A DNA stretch of 38,586 bases from Algoriphagus sp. Lineage in GTDB: Bacteria > Bacteroidota > Bacteroidia > Cytophagales > Cyclobacteriaceae. The notes beneath the pieces were generated by a model that saw nothing but the letters and a program-made list of their open reading frames with translations, did not search any database and was not told the DNA's origin. The first letter of the stretch is position 1. Each line of letters begins with the position of its first letter. Made by a program: the position numbers and the translations under genes. Positions 23,821 to 32,719 of the stretch are shown one piece after another. Where the stretch lies: contig JAJTDZ010000021.1 of NCBI GenBank assembly GCA_021298245.1, positions 1-38,586 on the forward strand, written 5' to 3'.

Positions 23821-25032
23821 TTACCTAAGTTTGAGGGTGGCTAAGGTGATTACGGCCAAGAGTATACCCGCTATCCAAAATCGTGTGACAATTTTGGATT
23901 CATGAATTCCTTTTTTCTGGTAGTGGTGGTGTAGGGGAGACATAAGAAAAATCCTGCGTCCCTCTCCGTATTTTCTTCGGGTGTATTTGAAGTAAGCCAC
24001 CTGAATCATCACGCTTACATTTTCTACCAAGAAGATCCCACACATGATGGGGATAAGTAATTCTTTTCTTAAGGTCAATGCCAAAACAGCAATTACCCCT
24101 CCCAACATCAAGGAACCCGTATCCCCCATAAAGACCTGGGCGGGGTAGGCATTGTACCAAAGGAATCCTACACAGGCTCCAATAAATGCAGAGGCAAAAA
24201 TTACCAGTTCCCCCGAATTGGGGATGTACATGATATTGAGGTATTGTGAAAAAATAGCGTTACCACTTAGGTAAGCAAAAATGGCAATAGTAAGTCCAAT
24301 AATGGCCGAAGTGCCTGCTGCGAGCCCATCAATTCCATCGGTAATGTTGGCTCCATTGGATACCGCCGTGATGATAAAAATGGCAACAAAGATGTATAGA
24401 ACAGGAGTCATGGTCTCACCCAAGAAACCCAGTAAGTTTTCGTAGTCTAGCTCGTTGTTTTTAAAGAAAGGAATGGTAGTCTTGAGGGCTTTCACATCTT
24501 GAAATGCTGGAGTTTCAATGACCCCGCTTTCCACAGATACGGGAGTAGAAAATTCTCGGATCACTACATCGTCGTGGTAATATAAGGTAGCGCCTACAAT
24601 GATGCCGATGCCAATTTGACCTACAATTTTGAAGCGCCCTTTGAGGCCATCCTTATTCTTTCGGAATACCTTGATGTAATCGTCTAGGAATCCAATAAAT
24701 CCCAGCCAAATGGTGGTAATTAAAAGTAGGATGATGTAGATATTGTTGAGATTGGCAAAGAGCAGGGTTGGGATCAAGATAGCGGCTATCATCATCAAAC
24801 CACCCATGGTAGGGGTTCCTTTCTTTTGAGACTGCCCTTCCAAACCTAGGTCCCTAACGGTTTCTCCAATTTGACGATTTCGAATCCAGTGGATAATGTG
24901 GTGGCCAAAAGTAATAGTAATCAAAAGGGATACTACAGCAGCTATCCCAGCTCTGAAGGAAATGTATCGAAACACACCTGTACCTGGTATGTCAAAAACG
25001 CGATCCAAATAATCAAAAAGTGAATAGAGCAT
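23821..25032 (-). CDS. mraY: MraY, phospho-MurNAc-pentapeptide transferase
   Basis: MraY couples UDP-MurNAc-pentapeptide to undecaprenyl phosphate, forming lipid I, the first membrane step. The 403-residue protein has about ten membrane segments. Catalytic motifs are visible: KKGTPTMGG (about 70-78), the Asp-rich FLDDYIKV (115-122), [13 protein letters not shown] with the nucleophile-region Asp residues, and FMGDTGSL; the cytoplasmic [12 protein letters not shown]is cluster is intact. The protein is longer than the roughly 360 residues common in Proteobacteria because of an insert at about residues 165-205 ([20 protein letters not shown]), a feature seen in Bacteroidota MraY. Confidence 0.97.
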   Translation of the reverse strand: MLYSLFDYLDRVFDIPGTGVFRYISFRAGIAAVVSLLITITFGHHIIHWIRNRQIGETVRDLGLEGQSQKKGTPTMGGLMMIAAILIPTLLFANLNNIYIILLLITTIWLGFIGFLDDYIKVFRKNKDGLKGRFKIVGQIGIGIIVGATLYYHDDVVIREFSTPVSVESGVIETPAFQDVKALKTTIPFFKNNELDYENLLGFLGETMTPVLYIFVAIFIITAVSNGANITDGIDGLAAGTSAIIGLTIAIFAYLSGNAIFSQYLNIMYIPNSGELVIFASAFIGACVGFLWYNAYPAQVFMGDTGSLMLGGVIAVLALTLRKELLIPIMCGIFLVENVSVMIQVAYFKYTRRKYGEGRRIFLMSPLHHHYQKKGIHESKIVTRFWIAGILLAVITLATLKLR

Positions 25033-25033
25033 G

Positions 25034-26497
25034 TCAGTTTCCGATAAGTTGATCCAATAGTTCCATTACTACCTCTGCGTCGTCAAAATGATGCTTGACT
25101 CCGTTTATTTCCTGGTAATCTTCGTGTCCCTTTCCAGCTACGAGCACGATATCTCCTTTTTGAGAAAGCATGAGGGCTGTTTTGATAGCTTCTCGACGGT
25201 CTACAATAGCTAGGATCTTTCGAGATTCAGACGGTCCTACACCCGCTTGCATATCCTTAAGAATCTCCAAGGGGTCTTCAAAGCGAGGATTATCTGAGGT
25301 AAAGATTACTTTGGTACTTTCTGCTACAGCAATTTTTGCCATGCTTGGGCGCTTGGTTTTGTCTCGATTTCCTCCACACCCTACCACAGTGATCAGCTGA
25401 TCGTTTCCTGTACGGAAGGCATTGATCGTTTTGAGCACATTGTCTAAGGCATCCGGAGTATGCGCATAGTCCACAATGGCAGTAATGCCACCTTTGGAAA
25501 AGCGATCAAACCTTCCTTTTGCTCCCTTAATGGCAGAAAGCTCCCTAAGTACCTCCTCCTCATCTTCTCCCAATAAGACAGCTGCTCCGAGTACGGCTAG
25601 GACATTGTAAGCATTGAAAGCTCCAATCATCCGAAACCAAGTTGGCCTACCTTGAATATCCAATTCCAAGCCTTCTATGGAATTGGAAAGTATTTTTGCC
25701 TTGAAGTCTGCGGCAGATTTTAGGCCATAGGTTTGTTGGGTACCCTTACAATTTTGTATCATGACGGCTCCCCTTTTATCGTCTGCATTTACCAGGGCAA
25801 AAGCATCTTTTGGGAGTTCATCGAAGAGTTTTTTCTTGGCCTGGATGTAGGCATCGAAAGTGCCGTGGTAATCCAAGTGATCGTGTGTAATGTTAGTAAA
25901 AACTGCACCAGCTAACTTTAATCCAGCAATTCTTTCTTGAACGATAGCATGGGAACTGGCTTCCATAAAGCAATGGGTACATCCGGCATCTACCATCCTG
26001 TGGAGTAAATTTTGTACGCTAACTGCGTCAGGAGTGGTATGCGTAGAAGAGATAACTTCTTCGTTGATTTTATTTTCTACCGTAGAAAGTAGCCCTACAC
26101 TGTACCCCATTCGCACAAATAGCTGATGCAGGAGCGTTACCGTGGTGGTTTTTCCATTGGTGCCTGTTACGGCGACTACCTTGATTTTTTCCGAAGGATT
26201 GCCATAAAAATTGGAAGCCATAATCCCCAAAGCCTTGGCAGAGTCTACAACCTGAATGTAGGTCACCCCATCTTTCACTTGCTCTGGCATTCGTTGGCAT
26301 ACAATGGTAGTAGCTCCTTTCTCTAGGGCCATTGGAATAAATTCATGTCCATCGACTTGCGTTCCTACCACGGCAACGAAAGCCACATGGGGACGAACCT
26401 TTCGACTATCAAAGACCAAATCCTCCACCTTTCTCTCCATGTCGCCAAGAGTGGAGGTTAGGGAAACTTTGTACAATATGTCTTTCAGCACGTTCAT
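25034..26497 (-). CDS. murE: MurE, UDP-MurNAc-tripeptide synthetase, meso-DAP type
   Basis: MurE adds the third stem-peptide residue. The 487-residue protein shows the UDP-binding N-terminal domain ([14 protein letters not shown]), ATP loop TGTNGKTTT (111-119), central motif [10 protein letters not shown] with [12 protein letters not shown], and the C-terminal DNPR motif (about 402-405), which is known to select meso-diaminopimelate rather than lysine. So this organism probably makes mDAP-type peptidoglycan. It abuts ftsI with no gap (ftsI stop at 26498-26500, murE ATG at 26497) and leaves 1 bp before mraY. No murF gene lies in the cluster. Confidence 0.97.
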   Translation of the reverse strand: MNVLKDILYKVSLTSTLGDMERKVEDLVFDSRKVRPHVAFVAVVGTQVDGHEFIPMALEKGATTIVCQRMPEQVKDGVTYIQVVDSAKALGIMASNFYGNPSEKIKVVAVTGTNGKTTTVTLLHQLFVRMGYSVGLLSTVENKINEEVISSTHTTPDAVSVQNLLHRMVDAGCTHCFMEASSHAIVQERIAGLKLAGAVFTNITHDHLDYHGTFDAYIQAKKKLFDELPKDAFALVNADDKRGAVMIQNCKGTQQTYGLKSAADFKAKILSNSIEGLELDIQGRPTWFRMIGAFNAYNVLAVLGAAVLLGEDEEEVLRELSAIKGAKGRFDRFSKGGITAIVDYAHTPDALDNVLKTINAFRTGNDQLITVVGCGGNRDKTKRPSMAKIAVAESTKVIFTSDNPRFEDPLEILKDMQAGVGPSESRKILAIVDRREAIKTALMLSQKGDIVLVAGKGHEDYQEINGVKHHFDDAEVVMELLDQLIGN

Positions 26498-28606
26498 TTA
26501 TCCAAGTACTAAGTCTATAGTGGCGTTGGGCAGCAATGGGCTTCCCGGACTAAGGGACTGGCCTATTACCCGTCCTCTTCCATTAAAATTCACTTTCAAG
26601 CCCTTATTTTCTAATAGGTAAAGGGCATCACGCAAGGACATTCCCGTTACGTCAGGCACAAGAGGCTTTTCGGTGTTTATGACTTTAAGGGAAATCGAAT
26701 TGGAAATGGTACTTGGAGCTACCCAATCTGCCCCTGCCATGGAGCCAGAGGGAAGTTTGAGGTAGTCAAAAATTTCTTTCAATTCCTCCCCTTTTCCCGC
26801 AGCCACATAGGGCAGCATAGAAGTTTGATTTTGTGCTAGTAGAATTTTGCTTTGATTCATGGTGTTCAATTCCAGATCCGTAGCAAAAATTTTATCAGCA
26901 ATCTCCTTGAATACTGGAGCAGACACGTCCCCTCCATAGGCAGCAATGCCTTTAGGACTATCGATGACCACAATCATGCTGTATTTAGGATTGTCGGCTG
27001 GGAAGTAGCCTGCAAAACTGGTATAATAAATTTCCTGGTACGTACCGCCAATCAGCTTTTGGGCAGTACCTGTCTTTCCAGCTATTTTATAATTTGGATT
27101 TTTTATGTTTCTCGCTGTACCATTTTCAACCACCCCCAGAAGTAATTCCTGCAATAGCGCGATGGTTTTCGGAGAAGCAATAGATTCTCTAAGTACTTGG
27201 GTCTCGAAGGTTTCTATGGTTTGGGCCCCATTACTTACCGCTTTCACAAAAATGGGCTTTACCATTTTCCCTTGGTTGGCCACTGCATTGTACAGGGTAA
27301 GGGTATGGATAGGGTTCAGTCTAGATTCGTAGCCAATTGAAAGCCAAGGTAGGGTGGTTCCATACCAAATGCTTGTTCCAGGCTTCTTAAAGAAGGGTTT
27401 TCCTTCTCCAGAAAGCTGAAGGCCTAGAGGTTCGGATAAACCTACTTTATCCAAATAAGCCAAATATTTAGAGGGGTTAGCCCCAAAGTGCCTATCAACC
27501 AATTTGGAAATAGCCACATTGGAAGATTTTTCAAATCCTTGTCGGACGGTGATGGTACCATATCCCCCAATTTTGGCATCGTACATGGGCTGACTGTAGA
27601 AGCGGTATACCCCATTTCCCGTCTCAATCATGTCATTGAGACTTACCTTATTTTCTTCCAAGAGAGCCAACATGGAAACCAACTTGAACGTAGATCCTGG
27701 CTCGGTGCATCCCCAACCCCCTACGGCATAATTGTAGCTTTCTACATAGCCTGTTTTACTAGCATTACGTTCCAGGTTAGAAATGGCTTTGATATGCCCT
27801 GTTTTTACCTCCATGACAACCACAGAGCCAAAAGCAGCATCCCTATCGGTTAGTTGCCTTCTCAATGCTGCTTCTGCCACATCCTGAATGGTCACATCCA
27901 AGGTGGTGGTAATATCGTATCCATTGAGGGGTTTGATATCGTCTACGTCATAGAGCGGCTTCCAAACTTCCCCGGCGAGCCTTTGAAAGAGTGCTTTACC
28001 GTTTTGGCCTTTGAGATAGGAATTAAAGCTATATTCCAGGCCTGACCCAACTCCATCTGCATTCAATGTGCCTAAGGTTCTGCTAGCCAGGGAGGAGAAG
28101 GGCTGAAATCTGCGTTCGATTTTTTCAAAGATAATTCCCCCATTCACCCTTCCCAGTTTAAAAATTGGCCAGTTGGACATCTGCTGCATTTCCTGATAGC
28201 CTATTTGTCGGCGATTGAGCATGAGGTAACGCTTGTTGTTGGCTCGTGCCTCGAGAATCATCCTTTTGTATTCCGAAGGAGACTTGTCCTGATAAAAGGT
28301 TGAGAGCTTGTTGACCAAAGAATCAATGCCAGAGGTGAAGTCATCTTCGTCTACTACCGTAGGGTCGATGGCTACTTGATAAAAAGGTAAGCTGGTGGCC
28401 AACAAGCTACCGTCAGCGGCATAGATATTGCCACGAGTGGCGGCTACTTCACGGTATTGAAAGTTGACCTGCTCTGCCTTTTGCTTCCATTTTTCTCCTT
28501 CGATTAACTGGACTACTGCCACCTTGTAAGGAATGGCACACGCACACAAAGCTACCAGGATAAAAACTACCCTTACTCGGATCACTATGGAGCGTTTGAT
28601 ATTCAC
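26498..28606 (-). CDS. ftsI: FtsI/PBP3-type septal transpeptidase with C-terminal PASTA domain
   Basis: This class B penicillin-binding protein crosslinks septal peptidoglycan in the periplasm. The 702-residue protein has an N-terminal membrane anchor (about 10-32), a pedestal domain starting REVAATRGNIYAADGSLLAT, and a transpeptidase domain with active-site STFK (305-308), SSN (361-363) and KTG (511-513). A single PASTA domain covers about 650-702 (VPDVTGMSLRDALYLLENKG). The start codon is GTG at 28606, overlapping the ftsL stop (GTGA). It works with the FtsW encoded in the same cluster. Length and PASTA tail are usual for this phylum. Confidence 0.96.
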   Translation of the reverse strand: MNIKRSIVIRVRVVFILVALCACAIPYKVAVVQLIEGEKWKQKAEQVNFQYREVAATRGNIYAADGSLLATSLPFYQVAIDPTVVDEDDFTSGIDSLVNKLSTFYQDKSPSEYKRMILEARANNKRYLMLNRRQIGYQEMQQMSNWPIFKLGRVNGGIIFEKIERRFQPFSSLASRTLGTLNADGVGSGLEYSFNSYLKGQNGKALFQRLAGEVWKPLYDVDDIKPLNGYDITTTLDVTIQDVAEAALRRQLTDRDAAFGSVVVMEVKTGHIKAISNLERNASKTGYVESYNYAVGGWGCTEPGSTFKLVSMLALLEENKVSLNDMIETGNGVYRFYSQPMYDAKIGGYGTITVRQGFEKSSNVAISKLVDRHFGANPSKYLAYLDKVGLSEPLGLQLSGEGKPFFKKPGTSIWYGTTLPWLSIGYESRLNPIHTLTLYNAVANQGKMVKPIFVKAVSNGAQTIETFETQVLRESIASPKTIALLQELLLGVVENGTARNIKNPNYKIAGKTGTAQKLIGGTYQEIYYTSFAGYFPADNPKYSMIVVIDSPKGIAAYGGDVSAPVFKEIADKIFATDLELNTMNQSKILLAQNQTSMLPYVAAGKGEELKEIFDYLKLPSGSMAGADWVAPSTISNSISLKVINTEKPLVPDVTGMSLRDALYLLENKGLKVNFNGRGRVIGQSLSPGSPLLPNATIDLVLG

Positions 28607-28986
28607 TTGGCTACTTCAATTTTGTAGGGAGGTTGGTTCAATTCGTAAAGCTCGAGAGCTGCAGCGCGCTTGGCCACTTCAGACTGCATACTGCTCTTCA
28701 TAAATTCGGATTCCAAGGTGGTCACGTCGGCACGTAAGTCTTCCACTTCCTGTTGCGCACTATTGATCTTTCGGATCATGATTTCAGCACGATGGTTGCT
28801 GTAGATGTAGAGCAAAGCCAGGATAACTAAAAATCCTACGGGCGGTACTAGCTGTACCGGCACTCCCTCTCCGAAGATTCTGGTAACATCCAATTTTTCT
28901 TCCATCCAAGAAAAAATGGTTTTACCAGAACCGCCCTTTGGGCTGTTCCCCTCTTGAAGCTTTTTCTTGAAGGTGTTCTGTCTCAT
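28603..28986 (-). CDS. ftsL: FtsL-like divisome protein
   Basis: This is a 127-residue bitopic membrane protein with a basic cytoplasmic tail (MRQNTFKKKLQEG), one membrane segment (about 45-63, QLVPPVGFLVILALLYIY), and a predicted periplasmic coiled coil (about 68-105, IRKINSAQQEVEDLRADVTTL). FtsL with FtsB and FtsQ activates FtsW-FtsI. Sequence conservation of FtsL is low, so the call depends on the topology and on the slot between rsmH and ftsI, with 4-bp overlaps on both sides. The cytoplasmic tail is long compared with many FtsL proteins. Confidence 0.9.
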   Translation of the reverse strand: MRQNTFKKKLQEGNSPKGGSGKTIFSWMEEKLDVTRIFGEGVPVQLVPPVGFLVILALLYIYSNHRAEIMIRKINSAQQEVEDLRADVTTLESEFMKSSMQSEVAKRAAALELYELNQPPYKIEVAK

Positions 28987-29894
28987 ATTTTTAGTTTCTT
29001 CGCTATTCTCAATTTTGCACTTCTGGACCTAGGGTTTTGGGTCAGCTCTTGCTCCGAAGCAGTGATAGCTCCCCTGCTTACGGGCTCTAGCGGACGAATC
29101 AGGTTGCCGTAGAAATCTTTTTCTACTTCTCCCTGAAACTTCCCCTTAGTCATTAAATTTTTCACCAAACGGTCCTCCAAACTGTGGTAGCTCATCACAA
29201 CCAATCGTCCTTCGGGTTTTAATAATTCTACTGCACTAAGCAACATTTCCTCCAGTGCTTTCAATTCATCATTGACCTCCATGCGCAAGGCCTGAAAAAC
29301 CTGCGCATAGTACTTGTATTCTTTTCCCCTGGGCGCAAAGCGTTTTAGGAGAGCAATCAGACTTTCCGTCGTATCCAATGGCCTTAGGCTACGTTCTGCC
29401 ACGATGGCCTGCGCCAGCGTTTTAGCATTTTTTACTTCTCCGTACTGCCCAAGGATCTTATGCAAAGCAGATTCTTGGTACGAGGCGAGCACTTCTTTTG
29501 CACTCTGACCTGCCGACTGATTCATCCTCATGTCAAGATTCCCCTGAAATCGAGTAGAAAACCCGCGCTCAGGAGCATCTATCTGATGAGAAGAAATTCC
29601 CAAATCAGCAAGGATTCCATCCACTTGGGTTATACCATACAGTCTCAGGTATCTTTTGAGATCCCTGAAGTTGGCCTGGATCAAAGTAAATCGCGGATCC
29701 GCTGGCGCATTGGCCAAGGCATCCGCATCCTGATCAAAGCCATAGAGATGACCCCCTTTCAGATGGGATAAAATTGCCTTAGAATGACCTCCTCCCCCAA
29801 AAGTGACATCGACATACACTCCATTGGGGAGTATAGCCAACCCTTCAATGCATTGGGTAAGCATCACTGGGATATGGTATTCAGACGGAGCCAT
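28983..29894 (-). CDS. rsmH: RsmH (MraW), 16S rRNA C1402 N4-methyltransferase
   Basis: The enzyme methylates the exocyclic amine of C1402 in 16S rRNA, using S-adenosylmethionine, near the ribosomal P site. The 303-residue protein begins HIPVMLTQCIEGL, then has the SAM loop VDVTFGGGGHSKAIL (about 28-42), GILADLGISSHQID, and FRLALRMEVN-like ALRMEVNDELKALE, followed by VVMSYHSLEDRLVKN and a basic C-terminus (RSRSAKLRIAKKLKI). All are standard for the family, and length is normal. It lies 6 bp after mraZ and overlaps ftsL by 4 bp. Confidence 0.97.
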   Translation of the reverse strand: MAPSEYHIPVMLTQCIEGLAILPNGVYVDVTFGGGGHSKAILSHLKGGHLYGFDQDADALANAPADPRFTLIQANFRDLKRYLRLYGITQVDGILADLGISSHQIDAPERGFSTRFQGNLDMRMNQSAGQSAKEVLASYQESALHKILGQYGEVKNAKTLAQAIVAERSLRPLDTTESLIALLKRFAPRGKEYKYYAQVFQALRMEVNDELKALEEMLLSAVELLKPEGRLVVMSYHSLEDRLVKNLMTKGKFQGEVEKDFYGNLIRPLEPVSRGAITASEQELTQNPRSRSAKLRIAKKLKI

Positions 29895-29900
29895 CGCTTT

Positions 29901-30335
29901 CTAGGAGAGGTATTTTTCCATTAGGCTAGACAAGTCTGCCGTATCTACAATGATGTTTTTAAGGTAATTTTCAGGATTCCAGAGTTCGATTCGGGTACCC
30001 ATGCCCACGACTACTACGTCTTTTTCTAAGCTGGCATAGGTTTGGTAAAGCTTGGGAATCAACAATCTCCCCGCACCATCCAATTCCACCTCGACGATGG
30101 AATTGAAAAAAGAGCGTTGCAGCATGCGTTGCTCGGCATTGTTGATGTTAAGGGACTTGATTTGATACTCAAGCTTTTTGTATTCTACCATGGGATAGAG
30201 CGCCAAGCATTTGTCCTCTGCCTTGCGGAGCATGAGCGACATGCCATTGGCCTCTGGAATTGCCGCCTTTATTTTGGCGGGCAACGCCAAGCGACCCTTG
30301 GGATCTAGCTTGCTATCGTATTGACTATTGAACAT
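29901..30335 (-). CDS. mraZ: MraZ, transcriptional regulator of the division and cell wall operon
   Basis: MraZ is an AbrB-like DNA-binding protein that controls its own dcw operon. The 144-residue protein contains two SpoVT/AbrB-type repeats: residues about 7-50 (DSKLDPKGRLALPAKIKAAI) and about 80-125 (VELDGAGRLLIPKLYQTYA). The DxxGR signature is present in both. It is the first gene of the cluster, and three phased MraZ boxes lie 62-91 bp upstream of its ATG, next to a promoter, so autoregulation is likely. It forms ring oligomers in characterised bacteria, which fits binding to repeats with one-helical-turn spacing. Confidence 0.96.
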   Translation of the reverse strand: MFNSQYDSKLDPKGRLALPAKIKAAIPEANGMSLMLRKAEDKCLALYPMVEYKKLEYQIKSLNINNAEQRMLQRSFFNSIVEVELDGAGRLLIPKLYQTYASLEKDVVVVGMGTRIELWNPENYLKNIIVDTADLSSLMEKYLS

Positions 30336-30369
30336 TTTTTGACTTCTACTGGGCAGAATTGTGAATTAA

Positions 30370-30377
30370 CAAAAGTA
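30370..30377 (-). promoter_or_regulatory. mraZ: Possible second -7 element upstream of mraZ
   Basis: Minus-strand TACTTTTG matches TAnnTTTG exactly and would start transcription near 30363, about 28 nt before the mraZ ATG. No TTG is found at the usual upstream distance. If used, the MraZ boxes would lie just upstream of it, over the -33 region. Confidence 0.35.
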
Positions 30378-30396
30378 GGAAAAGAAACTTCAATTT

Positions 30397-30426
30397 TTAC
30401 CACTTTGTCCCACTTTTTCCCACTTT
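30397..30426 (-). promoter_or_regulatory. mraZ: MraZ operator: three phased 10-bp boxes
   Basis: Read on the minus strand, three direct repeats follow without a gap: AAAGTGGGAA (30426-30417), AAAGTGGGAC (30416-30407) and AAAGTGGTAA (30406-30397). A weaker fourth, with GAG in place of GGG, lies at 30432-30429. This matches the described MraZ sites, which are TGGGN boxes repeated every 10 bp in E. coli and AAAGTG[G/T]-type repeats in Mollicutes. The repeats overlap the predicted transcription start of the promoter at 30431-30461. Confidence 0.88.
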
Positions 30427-30430
30427 ATCT

Positions 30431-30461
30431 CAAAACTAGCCAAAAGAATAGTTGTAGCCAA
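30431..30461 (-). promoter_or_regulatory. Probable main promoter of the dcw operon
   Basis: Minus-strand TTG (30461-30459), 20-nt spacer, then TAGTTTTG (30438-30431), an exact TAnnTTTG. The predicted start is near 30424, inside the MraZ boxes, leaving a leader of about 90 nt before mraZ. This geometry suits repression by MraZ. Confidence 0.62.
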
Positions 30462-30489
30462 CACTTTTTACTAAAAAATTAAAGAAATT

Positions 30490-30555
30490 TTTGGCTTAAA
30501 ATGTAGGCTTTTTACCGCGCAGCCTAGGGAGAAAAAAATGCTTTTTTGAGCCAAA
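30490..30555. repeat. Nested inverted repeats upstream of the dcw promoter
   Basis: In the 380-bp gap 30336-30715, TTTGGCTTAAAA (30490-30501) can pair with TTTTGAGCCAAA (30544-30555), giving 12 pairs with one G-T wobble. Inside it, TAGGCT (30504-30509) pairs perfectly with AGCCTA (30521-30526) around an 11-nt loop. It lies about 30-95 bp upstream of the dcw -33 element. The rest of this gap (30556-30656) holds nothing I recognise. Confidence 0.5.
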
Positions 30556-30656
30556 TTCGCATTTATTTGACTTACCCAGACCAATTCATCTGGATATCCA
30601 CGTAGGAGGGCAGACCTACACACTCGAAAAAAAAATGATCTGAGAAAGGATTGAAG

Positions 30657-30693
30657 AAAAAAAATAGGGGATGCTCTCCTCTAGGAAGACATC
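30657..30693 (-). terminator. Weak putative terminator after the second SDR gene
   Basis: Read on the minus strand, GATGTCTTC can pair with GAGGAGAGCATC (30693-30670) with one bulge. A run of eight T (30664-30657) follows after a 5-nt gap. An A-run on the other side would allow some action in the opposite direction. The shape is imperfect. Confidence 0.35.
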
Positions 30694-30715
30694 ATTTTTT
30701 GCTATTGAATTGGAG

Positions 30716-31531
30716 TTAGTTTGGAGAAGTTGAGGCCCTTTTTTTGAGTTCCTTTTCCCCCTTTTTCTCTAAAGATTTTCTAAACCATTCTCCTATCGCA
30801 GGCCAGGCTCCGGCGATTTTAGCAAGAAGTCCTCTAGCCTCCGGAATACAAACTTGAGCCCGAGGGCGATTCATGACCTGCTCAATGACTTTTACCACAT
30901 CTTCGGGCTGCAAGACTTGGCTTGGCCCACTGAAGGTAAGTTTGGCCTCTTCGGGATAGTCTAGCTGCAGATCGAGCATGGGCGTATTGACCAAATCGGG
31001 ACAAATCACCGTGACCCACACGCCATGCTGCTTCAACTCTGCAGCTACGGACAAGGAAAAGCCCCGAATGGCAAATTTGGAAGCGGTATACAAACTCAAG
31101 CCCGAAACCGGTGCCAATCCCGCCAAGGAAGAAATATTGATGATATGTCCACCACGTTGTTTCTTCATCAACCTGCCCACCAAAGTGGTGCCTAGGATAC
31201 TTCCCTTGGTATTGCAGTCCAGATGAAAGTCAATGTCCTCCAGGGCAAAGTCCTCCAAAAACCCAGGGCGAATCACACCCGCACAATTGATCAAGTGGGA
31301 AATGATGAATCCACTCTTACTCCCTTTTTCTAAAACAGTACCCCAGGTGCTAGGCTCCGCTACTGACCCTGCTACCCAATCTACAAAAGGCAATCCTTCG
31401 GTCATTTTTTTTAATTTTTCCTCTTCCAAATCGAGTAATATCATAGGGATTTGCCTTTGGGAAAAGGTAGAAAAAAGGGCTCTTCCAATGCCGCTAACTG
31501 CACCAGTAAGCACGATTAAGGTAGGTTTCAT
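30716..31531 (-). CDS. SDR-family oxidoreductase
   Basis: This is a complete classical short-chain dehydrogenase/reductase of 271 residues. It has the cofactor loop TGAVSGIGRALF (about 9-20), an acidic residue after strand beta-2 (LLDLEEEKL) that suggests NAD(H) preference, NCAG (82-85), the tetrad Asn107 in DCNTKG, Ser135 in INISSLAG, Tyr148 and Lys152 in YTASKFA, and CPDLVNTPM after them. Substrate is not predictable. ATG 31531 was chosen over in-frame starts at 31546 and 31633 because it puts the glycine motif near the N-terminus and because a -7 element at 31565-31572 predicts transcription starting downstream of 31633. It is divergent from the ypdA-like gene. Confidence 0.9.
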   Translation of the reverse strand: MKPTLIVLTGAVSGIGRALFSTFSQRQIPMILLDLEEEKLKKMTEGLPFVDWVAGSVAEPSTWGTVLEKGSKSGFIISHLINCAGVIRPGFLEDFALEDIDFHLDCNTKGSILGTTLVGRLMKKQRGGHIINISSLAGLAPVSGLSLYTASKFAIRGFSLSVAAELKQHGVWVTVICPDLVNTPMLDLQLDYPEEAKLTFSGPSQVLQPEDVVKVIEQVMNRPRAQVCIPEARGLLAKIAGAWPAIGEWFRKSLEKKGEKELKKRASTSPN

Positions 31532-31564
31532 GGGTTTTAAATACATTGTCTTCTCTAAATAAAC

Positions 31565-31572
31565 CAAAAATA
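31565..31572 (-). promoter_or_regulatory. -7 element upstream of the second SDR gene
   Basis: Minus-strand TATTTTTG fits TAnnTTTG exactly, predicting a start near 31558 and a leader of about 27 nt. No clear -33 TTG at the normal distance. Confidence 0.4.
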
Positions 31573-31636
31573 AAGCAGGCCTCAAATTTTGTATTTTTGT
31601 TTGCTGGCCAAGGGACTTTTTCCAAAATACCAAAGT

Positions 31637-31644
31637 TACCTTTG
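31637..31644 (+). promoter_or_regulatory. -7 element of the ypdA-like gene
   Basis: TACCTTTG is an exact TAnnTTTG, predicting a start near 31651 and a leader of about 30 nt before ATG 31683. The extended string TACCTTTGTCCC recurs unchanged at 34095 before the pseudouridine synthase gene. Confidence 0.5.
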
Positions 31645-31682
31645 TCCCTCATGACCTAAGACCTTATTTTTCAGCTTTTCCT

Positions 31683-32672
31683 ATGACTATAGAAGAAAAA
31701 ATTGCCCCGTACGACCTGATCATCATAGGAGGTGGACCTATTGGTCTTGCCTGTGGAATTGAAGCCAAAAAAGCCAATTTATCTTACCTGATTCTTGAAA
31801 AAGGTGCCCTCTGCAATTCCATCTACAACTACCCGGTCAACATGACGTTTTTTTCCACCTCCGAGCGCCTGGAGCTGGGTGGAATTCCCTTTATGTCGCT
31901 GGGACCAAAACCTACTCGTACCGAGGCCCTAGACTATTACCGAAGGATTTACCAGCTTTTTGACTTGAAGGTTAACTTATACGAACACGTAAATACCCTG
32001 AAAAAAGAAGGGGATTATTTTCACATCCAAAGTTCTAAAGGAAGCTATAATTGCAGAAATATGGTCTTGGCCACCGGCTTTTACGACCTACCCAACCTGA
32101 TGGAGGTGCCTGGCGAGGATTTGCCTAAGGTGCTGCATTACTACAAGGAACCTTGGCCCTTTGTAGGTCAAAAAGTACTGGTGGTAGGGGGCGCTAATTC
32201 TGCAGTAGATGCCGCCTTGGAGTGCTGGAGAAAAGGGGCTGAAGTCAGTATGGTTCTTCTGGGCGATGAGGTAGATGACAATGTCAAATACTGGGTGCGT
32301 CCCGATATCATGAACCGCATCAAGGAAGGCTCCATTCGCGCATATACTCGGTCAAGAGTGAAGGAAATTTTCCCCGACGAAGTGCTGATCAGCAGCCCTG
32401 AAGGAGACCAGCGTCTGGCCAACGATTGGGTATTGGCCATGACGGGTTATCGCCCCAATTTCAGCCTTCTGGATCAATTGGGCGTATCTCTCGCCCTGGA
32501 CGAAAAACGTCAACCCTGCTATGACCCTGCCAATCAAGAATCCAATGTGAAGGGGGTCTACCTGGCCGGGGTAGTCTGTGGAGGACTCAATACCCGAGAG
32601 TTTTTTATAGAAAATAGCATCTCCCATGCCGCGGCCATCATTCAAGACATTTTAGTAAAAAATAATCCCTGA
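31683..32672 (+). CDS. ypdA: YpdA-family bacillithiol-disulfide reductase (putative)
   Basis: This FAD/NADPH oxidoreductase belongs to the thioredoxin-reductase-like group. In Firmicutes YpdA (Bdr) reduces oxidised bacillithiol. The 329-residue protein has the FAD loop IIIGGGPIGLACG (about 13-25), the NADPH loop VVGGANSAVDAAL (about 167-179) and a late GVYLAGVVCGGLNT flavin-contact motif. It lacks the CxxC redox pair of true thioredoxin reductases, as expected for YpdA. The conserved stretch LCNSIYNYPVNMTFFSTSE is typical of the YpdA family. Bacillithiol synthesis genes are not in the window, so the substrate is inferred from family. It is convergent with coaX, 47 bp apart. Confidence 0.88.
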   Translation: MTIEEKIAPYDLIIIGGGPIGLACGIEAKKANLSYLILEKGALCNSIYNYPVNMTFFSTSERLELGGIPFMSLGPKPTRTEALDYYRRIYQLFDLKVNLYEHVNTLKKEGDYFHIQSSKGSYNCRNMVLATGFYDLPNLMEVPGEDLPKVLHYYKEPWPFVGQKVLVVGGANSAVDAALECWRKGAEVSMVLLGDEVDDNVKYWVRPDIMNRIKEGSIRAYTRSRVKEIFPDEVLISSPEGDQRLANDWVLAMTGYRPNFSLLDQLGVSLALDEKRQPCYDPANQESNVKGVYLAGVVCGGLNTREFFIENSISHAAAIIQDILVKNNP

Positions 32673-32719
32673 TCGAAGAAAGATGCCTTTAGACGAAATT
32701 GCTAAAGACACGTATTTCC

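Noticed and set aside
31650..31658. ATGACCTAA mini-ORF in the ypdA leader as an attenuator peptide
   Set aside because: Two codons only, at the predicted transcription start, with no downstream alternative hairpins visible; probably chance.
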